DNA of 64,000 nt. Source: Clostridiaceae bacterium (GTDB lineage Bacteria; Bacillota; Clostridia; Acetivibrionales; DUMC01). Within the stretch, counting starts at the first letter, position 1. Each line of letters opens with the position of its first letter. The translations under genes and the position numbers were made by a program. A model generated the notes under the pieces. It saw nothing but the letters and a program-made list of their open reading frames with translations. It searched no databases and was not told the DNA's origin. The stretch spans positions 1 through 64,000 of the forward strand of contig DUMC01000112.1 of the NCBI GenBank assembly GCA_012840075.1. The letters are read 5' to 3'. This document shows, one piece after another, positions 40,109 through 49,868 of the stretch.

Positions 40109-41275
40109 TTACAATGAAGCTTTTATTCTCTCAAGAGCTTCTTTAACTACTGATCTCGGAGTTGCGAAGTTGAATCTCAAAAAACCAAGACCGTTACTTC
40201 CAAATAACCTACCATCTTGCAGCTCGACTTTTGCTCTGAGAACGAAGTAATCACGCAGGTTTTCATGCTCTATTCCTAATTGTCTGCAATCAAGCCATCC
40301 AAGATAAGTGCCTTCAGGTTTGCTGAATTTGATCGCCGGGATATTTTCTCTTATATACATCTCCATCAAGTTCGCATTGCTTTCAAGGTATGGAAGGAGT
40401 TGATCTAACCATTCGGCACCATGGCGATATGCTATTTCGCTGGCTAGTATGCTGAATATATTATGTGTACCGTTTGCAGCCATTTTTATTAATGTCTTGT
40501 TATATTCATCGCGAAGTTTTTTGTTAGGAATAATTGCGGTGGAGATTCCGACTCCGGGAATGTTAAAAGTTTTCGTAGGAGAAATACAAGTAATTGAATT
40601 ATTAGCAATTTCTTCCGAGATTGAACTTAACGGAGTATGTTTTATTTTTGAATAAACAATATCAGAATGGATCTCATCAGAAACCATGAGTACATTATAT
40701 TTAATACATAGTTCACCTACTGTCTTAAGTTCTTCATAACTCCACACTCTTCCTACCGGATTGTGAGGACTACATAGAATAATCATTTTCACACCTGAAG
40801 AGAGCTGTTTTTCCAGTATGTCAAAATCAATGGTATATCGCCCGTCTTTATAAATTAACTGGTTTTCTATCAAATTTCTGTTGTTGTTTTTTATTATCGA
40901 AAAAAAGGGAGGATATACGGGCGTTTGAATAAGAATGCTGTCCTCAGGGTTTGTAAAAGTTACTATGGCTGTATTAAGTGCGAAAACAACTCCTGATGTA
41001 CAGATGAGCCACTCTCTTTTAATCTCCCAGTTATGACGGCTTTTAACCCAGTTTATTACCGCTTCATAATATGAATCAGGTATAAAAGCATACCCGAATA
41101 TGCCATGGTCAGCCCTGTCTTTAATAGCCTGTATAATTTCTATTGGAGATTTGAAATCCATATCAGCAGTTGACAAGGGCAACCCGTCTTTATCTTTCCA
41201 AAGTTTATTAACCAAATTCCACCTATGGGAATCAGTGTTTTTCCGATCAACTATTTCGTCAAAATTGTACCTCAA
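40109..41275 (-). CDS. patB: MalY/PatB-type PLP aminotransferase (cystathionine beta-lyase-like)
   Basis: LPLSTADMDFKSPIEIIQAI, SDEIHSDIVY, SPTKTFNIPG. Confidence 0.92.
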   Translation of the reverse strand: MRYNFDEIVDRKNTDSHRWNLVNKLWKDKDGLPLSTADMDFKSPIEIIQAIKDRADHGIFGYAFIPDSYYEAVINWVKSRHNWEIKREWLICTSGVVFALNTAIVTFTNPEDSILIQTPVYPPFFSIIKNNNRNLIENQLIYKDGRYTIDFDILEKQLSSGVKMIILCSPHNPVGRVWSYEELKTVGELCIKYNVLMVSDEIHSDIVYSKIKHTPLSSISEEIANNSITCISPTKTFNIPGVGISTAIIPNKKLRDEYNKTLIKMAANGTHNIFSILASEIAYRHGAEWLDQLLPYLESNANLMEMYIRENIPAIKFSKPEGTYLGWLDCRQLGIEHENLRDYFVLRAKVELQDGRLFGSNGLGFLRFNFATPRSVVKEALERIKASL

Positions 41276-41596
41276 ACTAAAATCACCTCTAATATGTTGT
41301 TTTTATTATCACATTTCGTATTTTTTTCAACCTTAATATTCATTGTTTAAATTCTTATTGGTATTTCCTGCTTTTTCATGCGGCATCTTAAATGTAGTAT
41401 TATTCTATCATATTTTCTACCAGATTTATGTTGAATTATTAATTTTTATAGTCTATAGTTATAATTAAGTAAAAGTTTATAAGTATTATTATAGGTATAA
41501 ATAAAGTTTAATCAAAGTTTTAAGCAAACATATAAACAAAGATATAAAAATAAGTATAATTATTTATAATTAAACACTTTTCCAGGAGGTATTGAT

Positions 41597-42769
41597 ATGG
41601 TAAATTTTGATTTTATTAGTCCAACCAAAATTATTTTTGGAAAAGGAACCGAAGAACGTGTAGGTTCTGAAGTTGCAAGATATGCAAAAAAATGTCTCTT
41701 ACATTATGGCGGAGGAAGTATCAAAAAGACAGGACTTTATGATATAGTAGTTAATTCACTTAAAGAAGCCGGTGTTGAATTTATAGAATTGTCAGGTGTA
41801 GTTCCAAATCCTAGGTTGAGCCTAGTTAGAGAAGGAATAAAGATATGCAGGGAGAATGATATAAAGTTTGTGCTTGCCGTTGGAGGAGGAAGCGTAATAG
41901 ATTCTGCCAAGGCAATTTGTGTTGGAGTTCCTTATGATGGAGATGTATGGGATTTCTTCACAGGAAAAGCTGAACCTAAAGAGTGCCTCGACATTGGTAC
42001 TATTCTTACTCTTGCAGCCGCAGGAAGTGAAGCCAGCAACAGTTGTGTAATTACAAACGAGAATGGATGGTATAAACGAGGTCTAAATCATGATATTATC
42101 AGACCTAAATTTTCCATATTAAATCCTGAGTTAACTTTCACAGTATCACCTTATCAGACTGCATGTGGAATAGTTGATATAATGGCCCACATAATGGAGC
42201 GCTATTTTACCCACACAAGAAATGTGGAACTTACAGACAGGTTATGTGAAGCTACACTGAAAACAGTGATAAACAATGCGTATAAAGTATTAGCAAATCC
42301 TAAAGATTACGATGCGAGAGCAGAGATAATGTGGGCTGGTACATTAGCGCATAATGGATTACTAGGTACGGGAAGAATTGGAGATTGGGCGTCTCATCAG
42401 ATTGAACATGAATTAAGTGCTATATATGACATTGCACATGGAGCAGGTCTTGCCATAGTTTTTCCAGCATGGTGCAAATATGTATATAAAGCTAATATAA
42501 GTAGATTTGCCCAATTTGCTACAAGAGTCTGGAATGTAGATTATTCTTTTGAAAACCCTGAACAAACGGCATTAGAAGGTATAAACAGAATGGAAAAATT
42601 CTTCAAGGAAATAGGCATGCCTGTTACCTTGAAAGATGCAAATATTCCTGACGACAGACTTGAAGAAATGGCAAGTAAATGCAAGCTTCCCAACGGAGAT
42701 TCTGTAGGCCATATTGTAAAGCTCACTAGAGAAGATGTTTTGAATATTTATAAACTTGCCAGAGGTTAA
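41597..42769 (+). CDS. Iron-containing alcohol dehydrogenase (butanol dehydrogenase-like)
   Basis: GGGSIKKTGLYD, GGGSVIDSAKAI, ASHQIEHELSAIYDIAHGAGLAIVFPAW. Confidence 0.92.
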   Translation: MVNFDFISPTKIIFGKGTEERVGSEVARYAKKCLLHYGGGSIKKTGLYDIVVNSLKEAGVEFIELSGVVPNPRLSLVREGIKICRENDIKFVLAVGGGSVIDSAKAICVGVPYDGDVWDFFTGKAEPKECLDIGTILTLAAAGSEASNSCVITNENGWYKRGLNHDIIRPKFSILNPELTFTVSPYQTACGIVDIMAHIMERYFTHTRNVELTDRLCEATLKTVINNAYKVLANPKDYDARAEIMWAGTLAHNGLLGTGRIGDWASHQIEHELSAIYDIAHGAGLAIVFPAWCKYVYKANISRFAQFATRVWNVDYSFENPEQTALEGINRMEKFFKEIGMPVTLKDANIPDDRLEEMASKCKLPNGDSVGHIVKLTREDVLNIYKLARG

Positions 42770-42943
42770 TGTTTATAAACTTGCCAGGGATTGACACATT
42801 TATACTTAAAATAATGATGGATCATGTATTTATAAAATATGCCGTAAAGAAGTAATAATTAAGTTTTATGGCAAATAGGTATATAGTGAGTTTGTGCATT
42901 TTAAAATTATAGAATCAAATGGAAACCAAGGTACAGTGATTAG

Positions 42944-42982
42944 AAAGTAAGTAAATAAAGTAAGTAAATAAAGTAAGTAAAT
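42944..42982 (+). repeat. Perfect 13-nt x3 tandem repeat
   Basis: AAAGTAAGTAAAT three times, upstream of GH18-SLH gene. Confidence 0.95.
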
Positions 42983-43026
42983 TGAAAATAAAGAGCAGTG
43001 ATAAGAAGAGATAAGAGGATAAGAAT

Positions 43027-44799
43027 ATGAGCAAGGATATGAAAAAGCAGACATGCAAGGAACATGATAAATTACTGCGAAAATCGGTAGCTTTAACAAT
43101 TGAAAAATTGCTCGGAAAATCAGTGTATTTATTAATTTTGACGCTTGCCGCTTTGATTGCTTGGCAGGTTAGCGGTAGAATTTTTGCTTTTACAAGTTAT
43201 GCACAAGATATAAGTGAGTCGGGAAAGAAAAGCGCCGGTTTCAGATTTAACATGTCTTATATACATTTTAGTAATAAGAACGAATTTCTGGAATATGTAA
43301 ATAATACTAAGGATTCACTGAATGAAGTTGCTCCTAATTACTTCTACGTTGATAGACTCGGAAATCTGCAAATTTCTCATACAATAGATAAAAAGTTTAT
43401 TGAAGAGATGCATAGCAGAGGGATAAAAGTTGTACCATATCTCAGTAATGATTGGGATAGAAATGCAGGACGACTTGCCTTAAGAAAAAGGCACAAATTA
43501 GCTGAAGATATTGCAGAAGCAGTTGAAAAATATAATCTTGACGGCGTAAATGTGGATCTTGAAAACCTTACTGAGGAAGACAAAGATAGATACACTGATT
43601 TTGTAAGATTACTTAGAAGAAAATTACCTGCAGGAAAGACTGTTGCCGTTGCTGTTGCAAGCAATCCTAAAAGTGTTACAACAGGTTGGCATGGGTCTTA
43701 TGATTATGAAGGACTGGCCAGGTATTGTGATTATCTAATGCTTATGGCTTACGATGAACATTATGGCGGCGGTCCGGCAGGACCTGTAGCCAGCATAAAT
43801 TTTGTCGAGAAATCTATTGAATATGCACTAAAATATGTCCCAAAAGAAAAATTAGTCCTGGGAATACCCTTTTATGGAAGAATATGGAGGGTAGGCGGGG
43901 GGATCAGCGGCCGTGGAGTAAGCCTAAGACAAGTTCAAAGCCTTATATCAACTTATGGAGGAAAGGTGACATTCAACAAAGTATATCTTTCACCGAAAGC
44001 TACTATATCTATAAAGCCAAGTGATCCAAAACCTAGCATATATGGTGTTCAGCTGCAGGCAGGTACATATACTATCTGGTTTGAGAATGAAGAATCTATA
44101 AAATATAAATTAAGGCTTGTAGAAAAATATGATCTTAGAGGTACGGGAAGCTGGAGTTTGGGACAGGAAACCTCAAGTGTATGGAATTATTACAGCTTGT
44201 GGCTGAATGGACATTATTACGAAGATTTGGAAGGTCATTGGGCGACAAATCCAATAATATATTCACTAAACAAAGGGCTGATTACAACTAAAGAAGTAAA
44301 AGAAAAATCAATATTTGCACCGGATCAGCCTCTTACAAGAGCTGAAGCTGCCTACGCATTGGTGAGAGCACTAAATCTTGAAAAAGATAGGAGAAGCAAT
44401 AATAAAGTTACATTTACGGACATTGCTGACCACTGGGCAAAAGATGAGATAGAGATTGCTGCTCAGCATGGAATTATCACCGGACGCAAGGACGGAACTT
44501 TTGCTCCCAACGATCCGGTTTCGAGGGAAGAAATGTCAGTTATGTTGGACAGGTTATTTTCAATTAATCACAGAAACAATATTCTGGCCAGTAGAAGCAA
44601 CAGTATGGTGAGTGCATCCGGCATGGATATATCATATAAAGATGTAAACAGGGATTTATGCTCTTGGTCATATGATTCTATTATAAGGGTGTCACAGCAA
44701 GGGATTATTACCGGTACGCCTGATGGTTACTTTAAGCCGAAAGATAAAATAACCAGGGCTGAAGCAGCAGTTATGCTATATAGATTGCTCGAAGAATAG
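43027..44799 (+). CDS. GH18-family (YaaH/SleL-like) hydrolase with C-terminal SLH domains
   Basis: NLDGVNVDLENL (DxxDxDxE type), LMAYDEHYGG, then SLH modules (FTDIADHWAKDEIEIAAQHGIITGRKDGTFAPNDPVSREE). Confidence 0.9.
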   Translation: MSKDMKKQTCKEHDKLLRKSVALTIEKLLGKSVYLLILTLAALIAWQVSGRIFAFTSYAQDISESGKKSAGFRFNMSYIHFSNKNEFLEYVNNTKDSLNEVAPNYFYVDRLGNLQISHTIDKKFIEEMHSRGIKVVPYLSNDWDRNAGRLALRKRHKLAEDIAEAVEKYNLDGVNVDLENLTEEDKDRYTDFVRLLRRKLPAGKTVAVAVASNPKSVTTGWHGSYDYEGLARYCDYLMLMAYDEHYGGGPAGPVASINFVEKSIEYALKYVPKEKLVLGIPFYGRIWRVGGGISGRGVSLRQVQSLISTYGGKVTFNKVYLSPKATISIKPSDPKPSIYGVQLQAGTYTIWFENEESIKYKLRLVEKYDLRGTGSWSLGQETSSVWNYYSLWLNGHYYEDLEGHWATNPIIYSLNKGLITTKEVKEKSIFAPDQPLTRAEAAYALVRALNLEKDRRSNNKVTFTDIADHWAKDEIEIAAQHGIITGRKDGTFAPNDPVSREEMSVMLDRLFSINHRNNILASRSNSMVSASGMDISYKDVNRDLCSWSYDSIIRVSQQGIITGTPDGYFKPKDKITRAEAAVMLYRLLEE

Positions 44800-44990
44800 T
44801 AATAAATTGCTCAAAGGAAAGTAATAGATTAGTCGATGAATAGTAATAGATTGAGTAATAGATTGAGTAATAGATTGCTTGAAAGATTGCTTGCAAAATA
44901 GTTTTATTAATATTGAAGGATAGTTTCATTAGAGAAGGGTAGTTTTATTAATATCGAAAGATAGTTTTATTAATACTGCAGAATAGTTTT
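44780..44990 (+). repeat. 3'-CDS-seeded tandem repeat (22-nt units) plus ATAGTTTTATTAATA repeats
   Basis: atagattgctcgaagaatagta / ataaattgctcaaaggaaagta / atagattagtcgatgaatagta, then atagattgagta x2; first unit includes the CDS stop. Confidence 0.88.
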
Positions 44991-45076
44991 GTTAATATTT
45001 TAGCAGTTTACATAATTTGTGTGTTGTTTTTTTCTATTATATCCTGTAATCTCTTAAATAGGGGGTTACAGGTATT

Positions 45077-46771
45077 ATGATGTTTAGAAGCATGTTAACT
45101 AGAATAAGAATATTTGTTACCATAATAATTTTTGTTTTGTGTTTAGCAACAACATTACCTGCAAGCGTAACAGTATATGCGTCAAAAGCCGCTAATAATA
45201 AAAATAAATTTAGGTTTAATATGTCATATATTTATTTTGGAAATATTGGTGGATATATAAATTCTGTTAATAAAACAAAAGATACTTTAGATGAAATAGC
45301 TCCTAACTACTTTGAGCTTAATTCCGATGGTTCATTAAAACTTACTCATAAACTAGACATAAATTTTATTGAGGAGATGCATTCAAGAAACATAAGAGTA
45401 GTTCCCTTTTTAAGTAATCATTGGGATTATAACTTAGGCAGAGCAGCTCTGAGCAATAGAATAGAATTAGTAAAGCAGATTGTCAAAGCGGTGAAAGATT
45501 ATAATCTTGACGGGGTTAATGTTGACCTGGAAAATCTTAAAGAATATGATCGTGATGATTATACGGATTTTGTAAGGAGATTGAGGCAGAATCTTCCTTC
45601 AGACAAAATTGTGGCTGTATCAGTTGCTCCTAATCCATGGGGAATAAACAAAGGATGGCAAGGTTCTTATGATTATAAAGCATTGGGTGAATACAGCGAT
45701 TATTTGATGATTATGGCGTATGATGAACACTATGAAGGTGGATTGGCAGGTCCGGTTGCAAGCTATGATTTTGTGGAAGGCTCAATTAAATATGCACTAA
45801 AATACGTCCCAAAGGAAAAGATTGTTTTAGGTTTACCTTTTTACGGTAGAATGTGGAAACATGGAGATATAATTGGAGGGCAGGGTGTAAACCTCACTAC
45901 TGTTAAGACTCTAATTGAAAGGTATAACGGAAAAGTTTATTTTGACTATTATTACAAATCCCCCTGTGCAGTGATAACAATAAATCCATGGGACAGTAAA
46001 CCTATTGTAATGGGGAAAACATTGGGAGCGGGAATATACACGATATGGTTTGAAAACGAAGCATCTATAAAATATAAGCTTCAACTTGTTAACAAATATG
46101 ATCTTAAAGGTACCGGGAGTTGGAGCTTGGGTCAGGAAACACCTGATATTTGGGATTATTATGATTTATGGTTGAATGGCTATTATTATACAGATGTTCA
46201 GGGTCATTGGGCGAAAAAGCAGATAATGGAAGCAGCAAGCAATGGTTGGATGATAGGGGACGGAAAATCCAATTTCTTACCTAACAGAGCACTAACCAGA
46301 GCCGAAGTAGCTACTGCTTTTGTCAGAGCTTTAAGTTCAGAAGGATTTATGGAAAACCGTAATAACAAGTTGGAAGTTTCCGGTGCAGTTTCCGTATTTA
46401 ACGATATTTCCGGTCATTGGGCTGAGAAATATATAAAAGAGGCAGCTAAATATGGGCTTATTTTGGGACGTGGAAATAATACCTTTGGACCTGATGATAA
46501 GATTACCCGTGAAGAATTGGCTGTTATGGTAGATAGAATCTTAACTGACAGAGAAGTACTTGCCGGAAGAAGCGAAGCACATATTTCCGAAGACAGATAC
46601 TATTTAAGTTATATTGATATAAGTCCGGAAAGTAATATTTGGTCCTATGAATCCATAAAAAGATTGACTTATCTGGGAATCTTTAGAGGAACACCGGATA
46701 GCAAGTTTTTGCCTTATAATAGTGCTACAAGGGCAGAACTGGCAACATTGCTATGCAGGATTATAGGATGA
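45077..46771 (+). CDS. GH18-family hydrolase with C-terminal SLH domains (paralogue of preceding gene)
   Basis: NLDGVNVDLENL, IMAYDEHYEGG, SLH modules; collinear with 43027-44799 protein. Confidence 0.9.
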   Translation: MMFRSMLTRIRIFVTIIIFVLCLATTLPASVTVYASKAANNKNKFRFNMSYIYFGNIGGYINSVNKTKDTLDEIAPNYFELNSDGSLKLTHKLDINFIEEMHSRNIRVVPFLSNHWDYNLGRAALSNRIELVKQIVKAVKDYNLDGVNVDLENLKEYDRDDYTDFVRRLRQNLPSDKIVAVSVAPNPWGINKGWQGSYDYKALGEYSDYLMIMAYDEHYEGGLAGPVASYDFVEGSIKYALKYVPKEKIVLGLPFYGRMWKHGDIIGGQGVNLTTVKTLIERYNGKVYFDYYYKSPCAVITINPWDSKPIVMGKTLGAGIYTIWFENEASIKYKLQLVNKYDLKGTGSWSLGQETPDIWDYYDLWLNGYYYTDVQGHWAKKQIMEAASNGWMIGDGKSNFLPNRALTRAEVATAFVRALSSEGFMENRNNKLEVSGAVSVFNDISGHWAEKYIKEAAKYGLILGRGNNTFGPDDKITREELAVMVDRILTDREVLAGRSEAHISEDRYYLSYIDISPESNIWSYESIKRLTYLGIFRGTPDSKFLPYNSATRAELATLLCRIIG

Positions 46772-47166
46772 AAAAAGATTATGGGATAAAGTATGATAAA
46801 GAGAGATTATGGGATAAAAAAAGAAATGTGCAGGATTAAAAGATAAATAAGAAAGAAAGAAGGCAAGTTGCATCTTGCCTTCTAAAAAAAATATAAAAAA
46901 ATTTAAAATAGTACTTTAAAAATGACTGATAATGTATTATTATATTAGTTGTAATGCAAACAACTTACAAGTTGTAATGATGCATAATTGTATTGTAATA
47001 TGTTGTAAAATGACGGTTAAGTAGTTAACTGGAAGTATATTACAATAATGCAGTACGATAAATAAGTTAGTAATTTATAAGTATTATACAATCAGTAATC
47101 CATAAGCTGCAATAATTAAAGTTGTAATAATTAAGCTGCACATTAAATGCAAACCGCATAATGAAT

Positions 47167-47241
47167 GCTGGTGTGGCTCAGGGGCAGAGCAGCGCACTCG
47201 TAATGCGCAGGTCGTGGGTTCGATTCCCACCACCAGCTCCA
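47167..47241 (+). tRNA. tRNA-Thr(CGT), CCA encoded
   Basis: GCTGGTGTGGCTCAGGGGCAGAGCAGCGCACTCGTAATGCGCAGGTCGTGGGTTCGATTCCCACCACCAGCTCCA; anticodon loop CTCGTAA. Confidence 0.96.
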
Positions 47242-47244
47242 AAG

Positions 47245-47275
47245 CTCTCTAAAGTTAATTAGAGAGTCTTTTTTT
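47245..47275 (+). terminator. Terminator after tRNA-Thr
   Basis: CTCTCTAA..TTAGAGAGTCTTTTTTT. Confidence 0.88.
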
Positions 47276-47329
47276 ATAGCCGGTATGAGCAATAACAAAG
47301 CGGTGCGTAGAAACAACCGAATCCTTTAT

Positions 47330-47836
47330 TTACTGTATCTTCGAGCCACAGTTTTGGCAAAATACGGATCCTTCTGTTACCTCGGCTCCACATTTTGAAC
47401 AAAACCTTATTACTCTTTCTTTACTTTGTGAAGTTTCATCATGTTGTTTCTCATGAGGCTGTTCTTCTTGAGATTGTTTTTCCTGTTTTGTTCCACACTT
47501 GGGACAAAATAGAGCACTTTTATCCAACTCTGCATTACACCTTATACATAATTTAACGTCTTTCAAATCCATGAGGCGTGATTTTAAATTGGCAAGATTT
47601 TCTTGATAGACTTTTATTTCTTCACAAATCGAAACCACATCAGGATCTACTTCAACTTTTGAATTGTATTTAGCAAATATTTGCTTTCCGATCTTTGCAT
47701 AAGCTTTTTCAATTTTATCCTCTTCTGCAGTAATGGCCATGTTGAGTTTTGCTATCTCCAAAAGATTACTTGACTTTTTGGCGGCTAGCTGTGCTGCTTC
47801 ACTAACCTTTTTTCCTAAATCATCAAAGAATGACAT
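47330..47836 (-). CDS. Zinc-ribbon protein with N-terminal coiled-coil region
   Basis: CIRCNAELDKSALFCPKCGTKQ and FCSKCGAEVTEGSVFCQNCGSK. Confidence 0.85.
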   Translation of the reverse strand: MSFFDDLGKKVSEAAQLAAKKSSNLLEIAKLNMAITAEEDKIEKAYAKIGKQIFAKYNSKVEVDPDVVSICEEIKVYQENLANLKSRLMDLKDVKLCIRCNAELDKSALFCPKCGTKQEKQSQEEQPHEKQHDETSQSKERVIRFCSKCGAEVTEGSVFCQNCGSKIQ

Positions 47837-48049
47837 AGTGACCCCCCTTTTATTAATTCAATTATATTTATTTTTTATTACAATTGTATAAAATTTCGTC
47901 AATAATTATTATATGTATATTATACCACATTTATAGAACTCACTTTTAAATAAAAAACGAACAAAGTTTAATTTTTGTTATTTCTATATATTTCGCACAA
48001 CAAAATTTTATTTGTTATATCTTTGAAGTTGGGGAGAAGAGCGCAAAAA

Positions 48050-48080
48050 AGACAAAAGAACCGTCCCCATGTCTCTTGTT
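48050..48080. repeat. REP-like repeat, family 1 (single copy d)
   Basis: AGACAAAAGAACCGTCCCCATGTCTCTTG. Confidence 0.9.
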
Positions 48081-48211
48081 AAATAATCATATATTGGTAT
48101 ATAATTGAGAGAGGCAAAAAATAGTTAATATCAGAAGACACCGGCTATGCTTTGCGGCATTTGTTTTAACTTACAAAATTTTGTTTCAATATTTATTTTA
48201 GAGGTGAAATT

Positions 48212-48736
48212 ATGAGTAAATCGAAAGTAATAATTGTATCAAGAACTGCTATACTACTTGCCCTGACCATTGTTTTCCAGATGATGGGTAGATTCATGGG
48301 ACCAAATAACAATTATATTGTAGGGCCGTTAGTTAATGCCACTTTGATTGTGGCTACGGCGGCCACAGGTCTTTGGGGAGCAACAGCCATATCGGTAATT
48401 GCACCTTTTGTTTCAGCACTGACAAATAAAGCGGCAATAGCTCCGCTAATTCTTTCGTTTTCCCCGTTTATTGCTTTGGGTAATTTTGTATATGTTTTGT
48501 GTTTTTATCTTATAAGTAAAAAGAATAAAGTTATAGGCATTATTGTTGGTTCTATTGTAAAATTTGGACTTCTACTTGCGTCTATTAGTGCTTTTATTAG
48601 GGTAATGAAAGTAGAGGAGAAGCCTGCAGCTGTCCTTACAGGTCTTTTTAGCTGGCCCCAGCTTTTTACTGCATTAGTAGGGGGAAGTATTGCACTGTTT
48701 GTAATAAGGACTCTTAAGAGAAACATAGAATTGTAA
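48212..48736 (+). CDS. ECF-transporter S-component-like membrane protein
   Basis: Hydrophobic 174 aa, RTAILLALTIVFQMMGRFMGPNNNYIVGPLVNATLIVATAATGLWGATAISVIAPF. Confidence 0.7.
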   Translation: MSKSKVIIVSRTAILLALTIVFQMMGRFMGPNNNYIVGPLVNATLIVATAATGLWGATAISVIAPFVSALTNKAAIAPLILSFSPFIALGNFVYVLCFYLISKKNKVIGIIVGSIVKFGLLLASISAFIRVMKVEEKPAAVLTGLFSWPQLFTALVGGSIALFVIRTLKRNIEL

Positions 48737-48802
48737 ATATGAAAATATAACCGTCTTAACTATTTAAGGAAACAACGTAAAACGTAATAGGAGGATGGGA
48801 AT

Positions 48803-49483
48803 ATGGAGGTTTATATTTTAGATAACATTAAGGAAGAAGTCAGAGATGAGGAAATTTTTCAGAAATTAAAAATAGATGCGAATGATGAATATGCTTCAGA
48901 TATACTGGATCTAGCAAAAAAGGCAGAAGCAGTGGCAAAGCCTAAAGCTATATACGGTGCTGCATGCATTGATGAAAAGGATGAAAACCACGTAATCATT
49001 GAAGGAATATGCTTTACCAGTAGGTTGCTGAGCAATAACTTGAAAGAGGTTCAAAGAGTATTCCCATATGTTGCAACATGTGGAGAAGAAGTGTACAGTT
49101 GGGCAAAATCCATTTTGGATCCAATAGAACGATACTGGGCAGAAGCTTTATGCGAAATATATCTCAGTAAAGCGTATATTGCAATGAAACGCGACTTGGA
49201 GTTCAAGATGAAACCAGGAAAAACTGCGGTTATGAATCCGGGTTCTCTTGAAAGTTGGCCCATAAGCGAACAAAAACCTCTATTTGCACTGTTGGGGGAA
49301 GAAAATATAAGGAAAATAGGAGTCCAGTTAACAGAAAGTTTTTTAATGCTGCCTATAAAATCTGTTTCAGGAATTATTTTCCCAACAGAGATGAACTACG
49401 AAAACTGCATGTTATGCTCCAGAGAAAGATGTCCAAACAGAAGAGCTGAATATAATCCGGATGCATTAAAATTAAACCGTTAG
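48803..49483 (+). CDS. Vitamin B12-dependent methionine synthase activation-domain-like protein
   Basis: VFPYVATCGEEVYSWA, PGKTAVMNPGSLESWPISEQKPLFALLG, SVSGIIFPTE...CMLCSRERCPNRRA. Confidence 0.6.
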   Translation: MEVYILDNIKEEVRDEEIFQKLKIDANDEYASDILDLAKKAEAVAKPKAIYGAACIDEKDENHVIIEGICFTSRLLSNNLKEVQRVFPYVATCGEEVYSWAKSILDPIERYWAEALCEIYLSKAYIAMKRDLEFKMKPGKTAVMNPGSLESWPISEQKPLFALLGEENIRKIGVQLTESFLMLPIKSVSGIIFPTEMNYENCMLCSRERCPNRRAEYNPDALKLNR

Positions 49484-49868
49484 ATTTGTTAAATTCTTGT
49501 ACTTGTTGTATTTTGCCGTCATTAATTTATGTACTTTTATTAAGACGATATTATATATAGCAATAATATGATATAATTCAATCAATAATATGATATAATT
49601 CAATATGGAATTACATAAAAGAAGTACATAATCGCATTGTTTGATATGGTTTAGGACATCTCGTTATTGTTATTTAGGGTGTTTGGAAGAAATCTAGACT
49701 TAAAAGAAAGCCGGACTTAATTGTAAATATGATGTGAATATGCTTGCAAACATAAACATAATGCAAAAGGTTTTGCAACTGTGTTAATTTGAAGAAGAAT
49801 TAGGCATTTTATGTTATTTTTGCAGAAGATTTAAATGAAAAATAATTAGGATGGGGGTTGCTGATTAA

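Noticed and set aside
48081-48211. Vitamin-type riboswitch upstream of the ECF S-component-like gene
   Set aside because: No match to preQ1, THF, TPP, FMN or cobalamin cores that I could recognise
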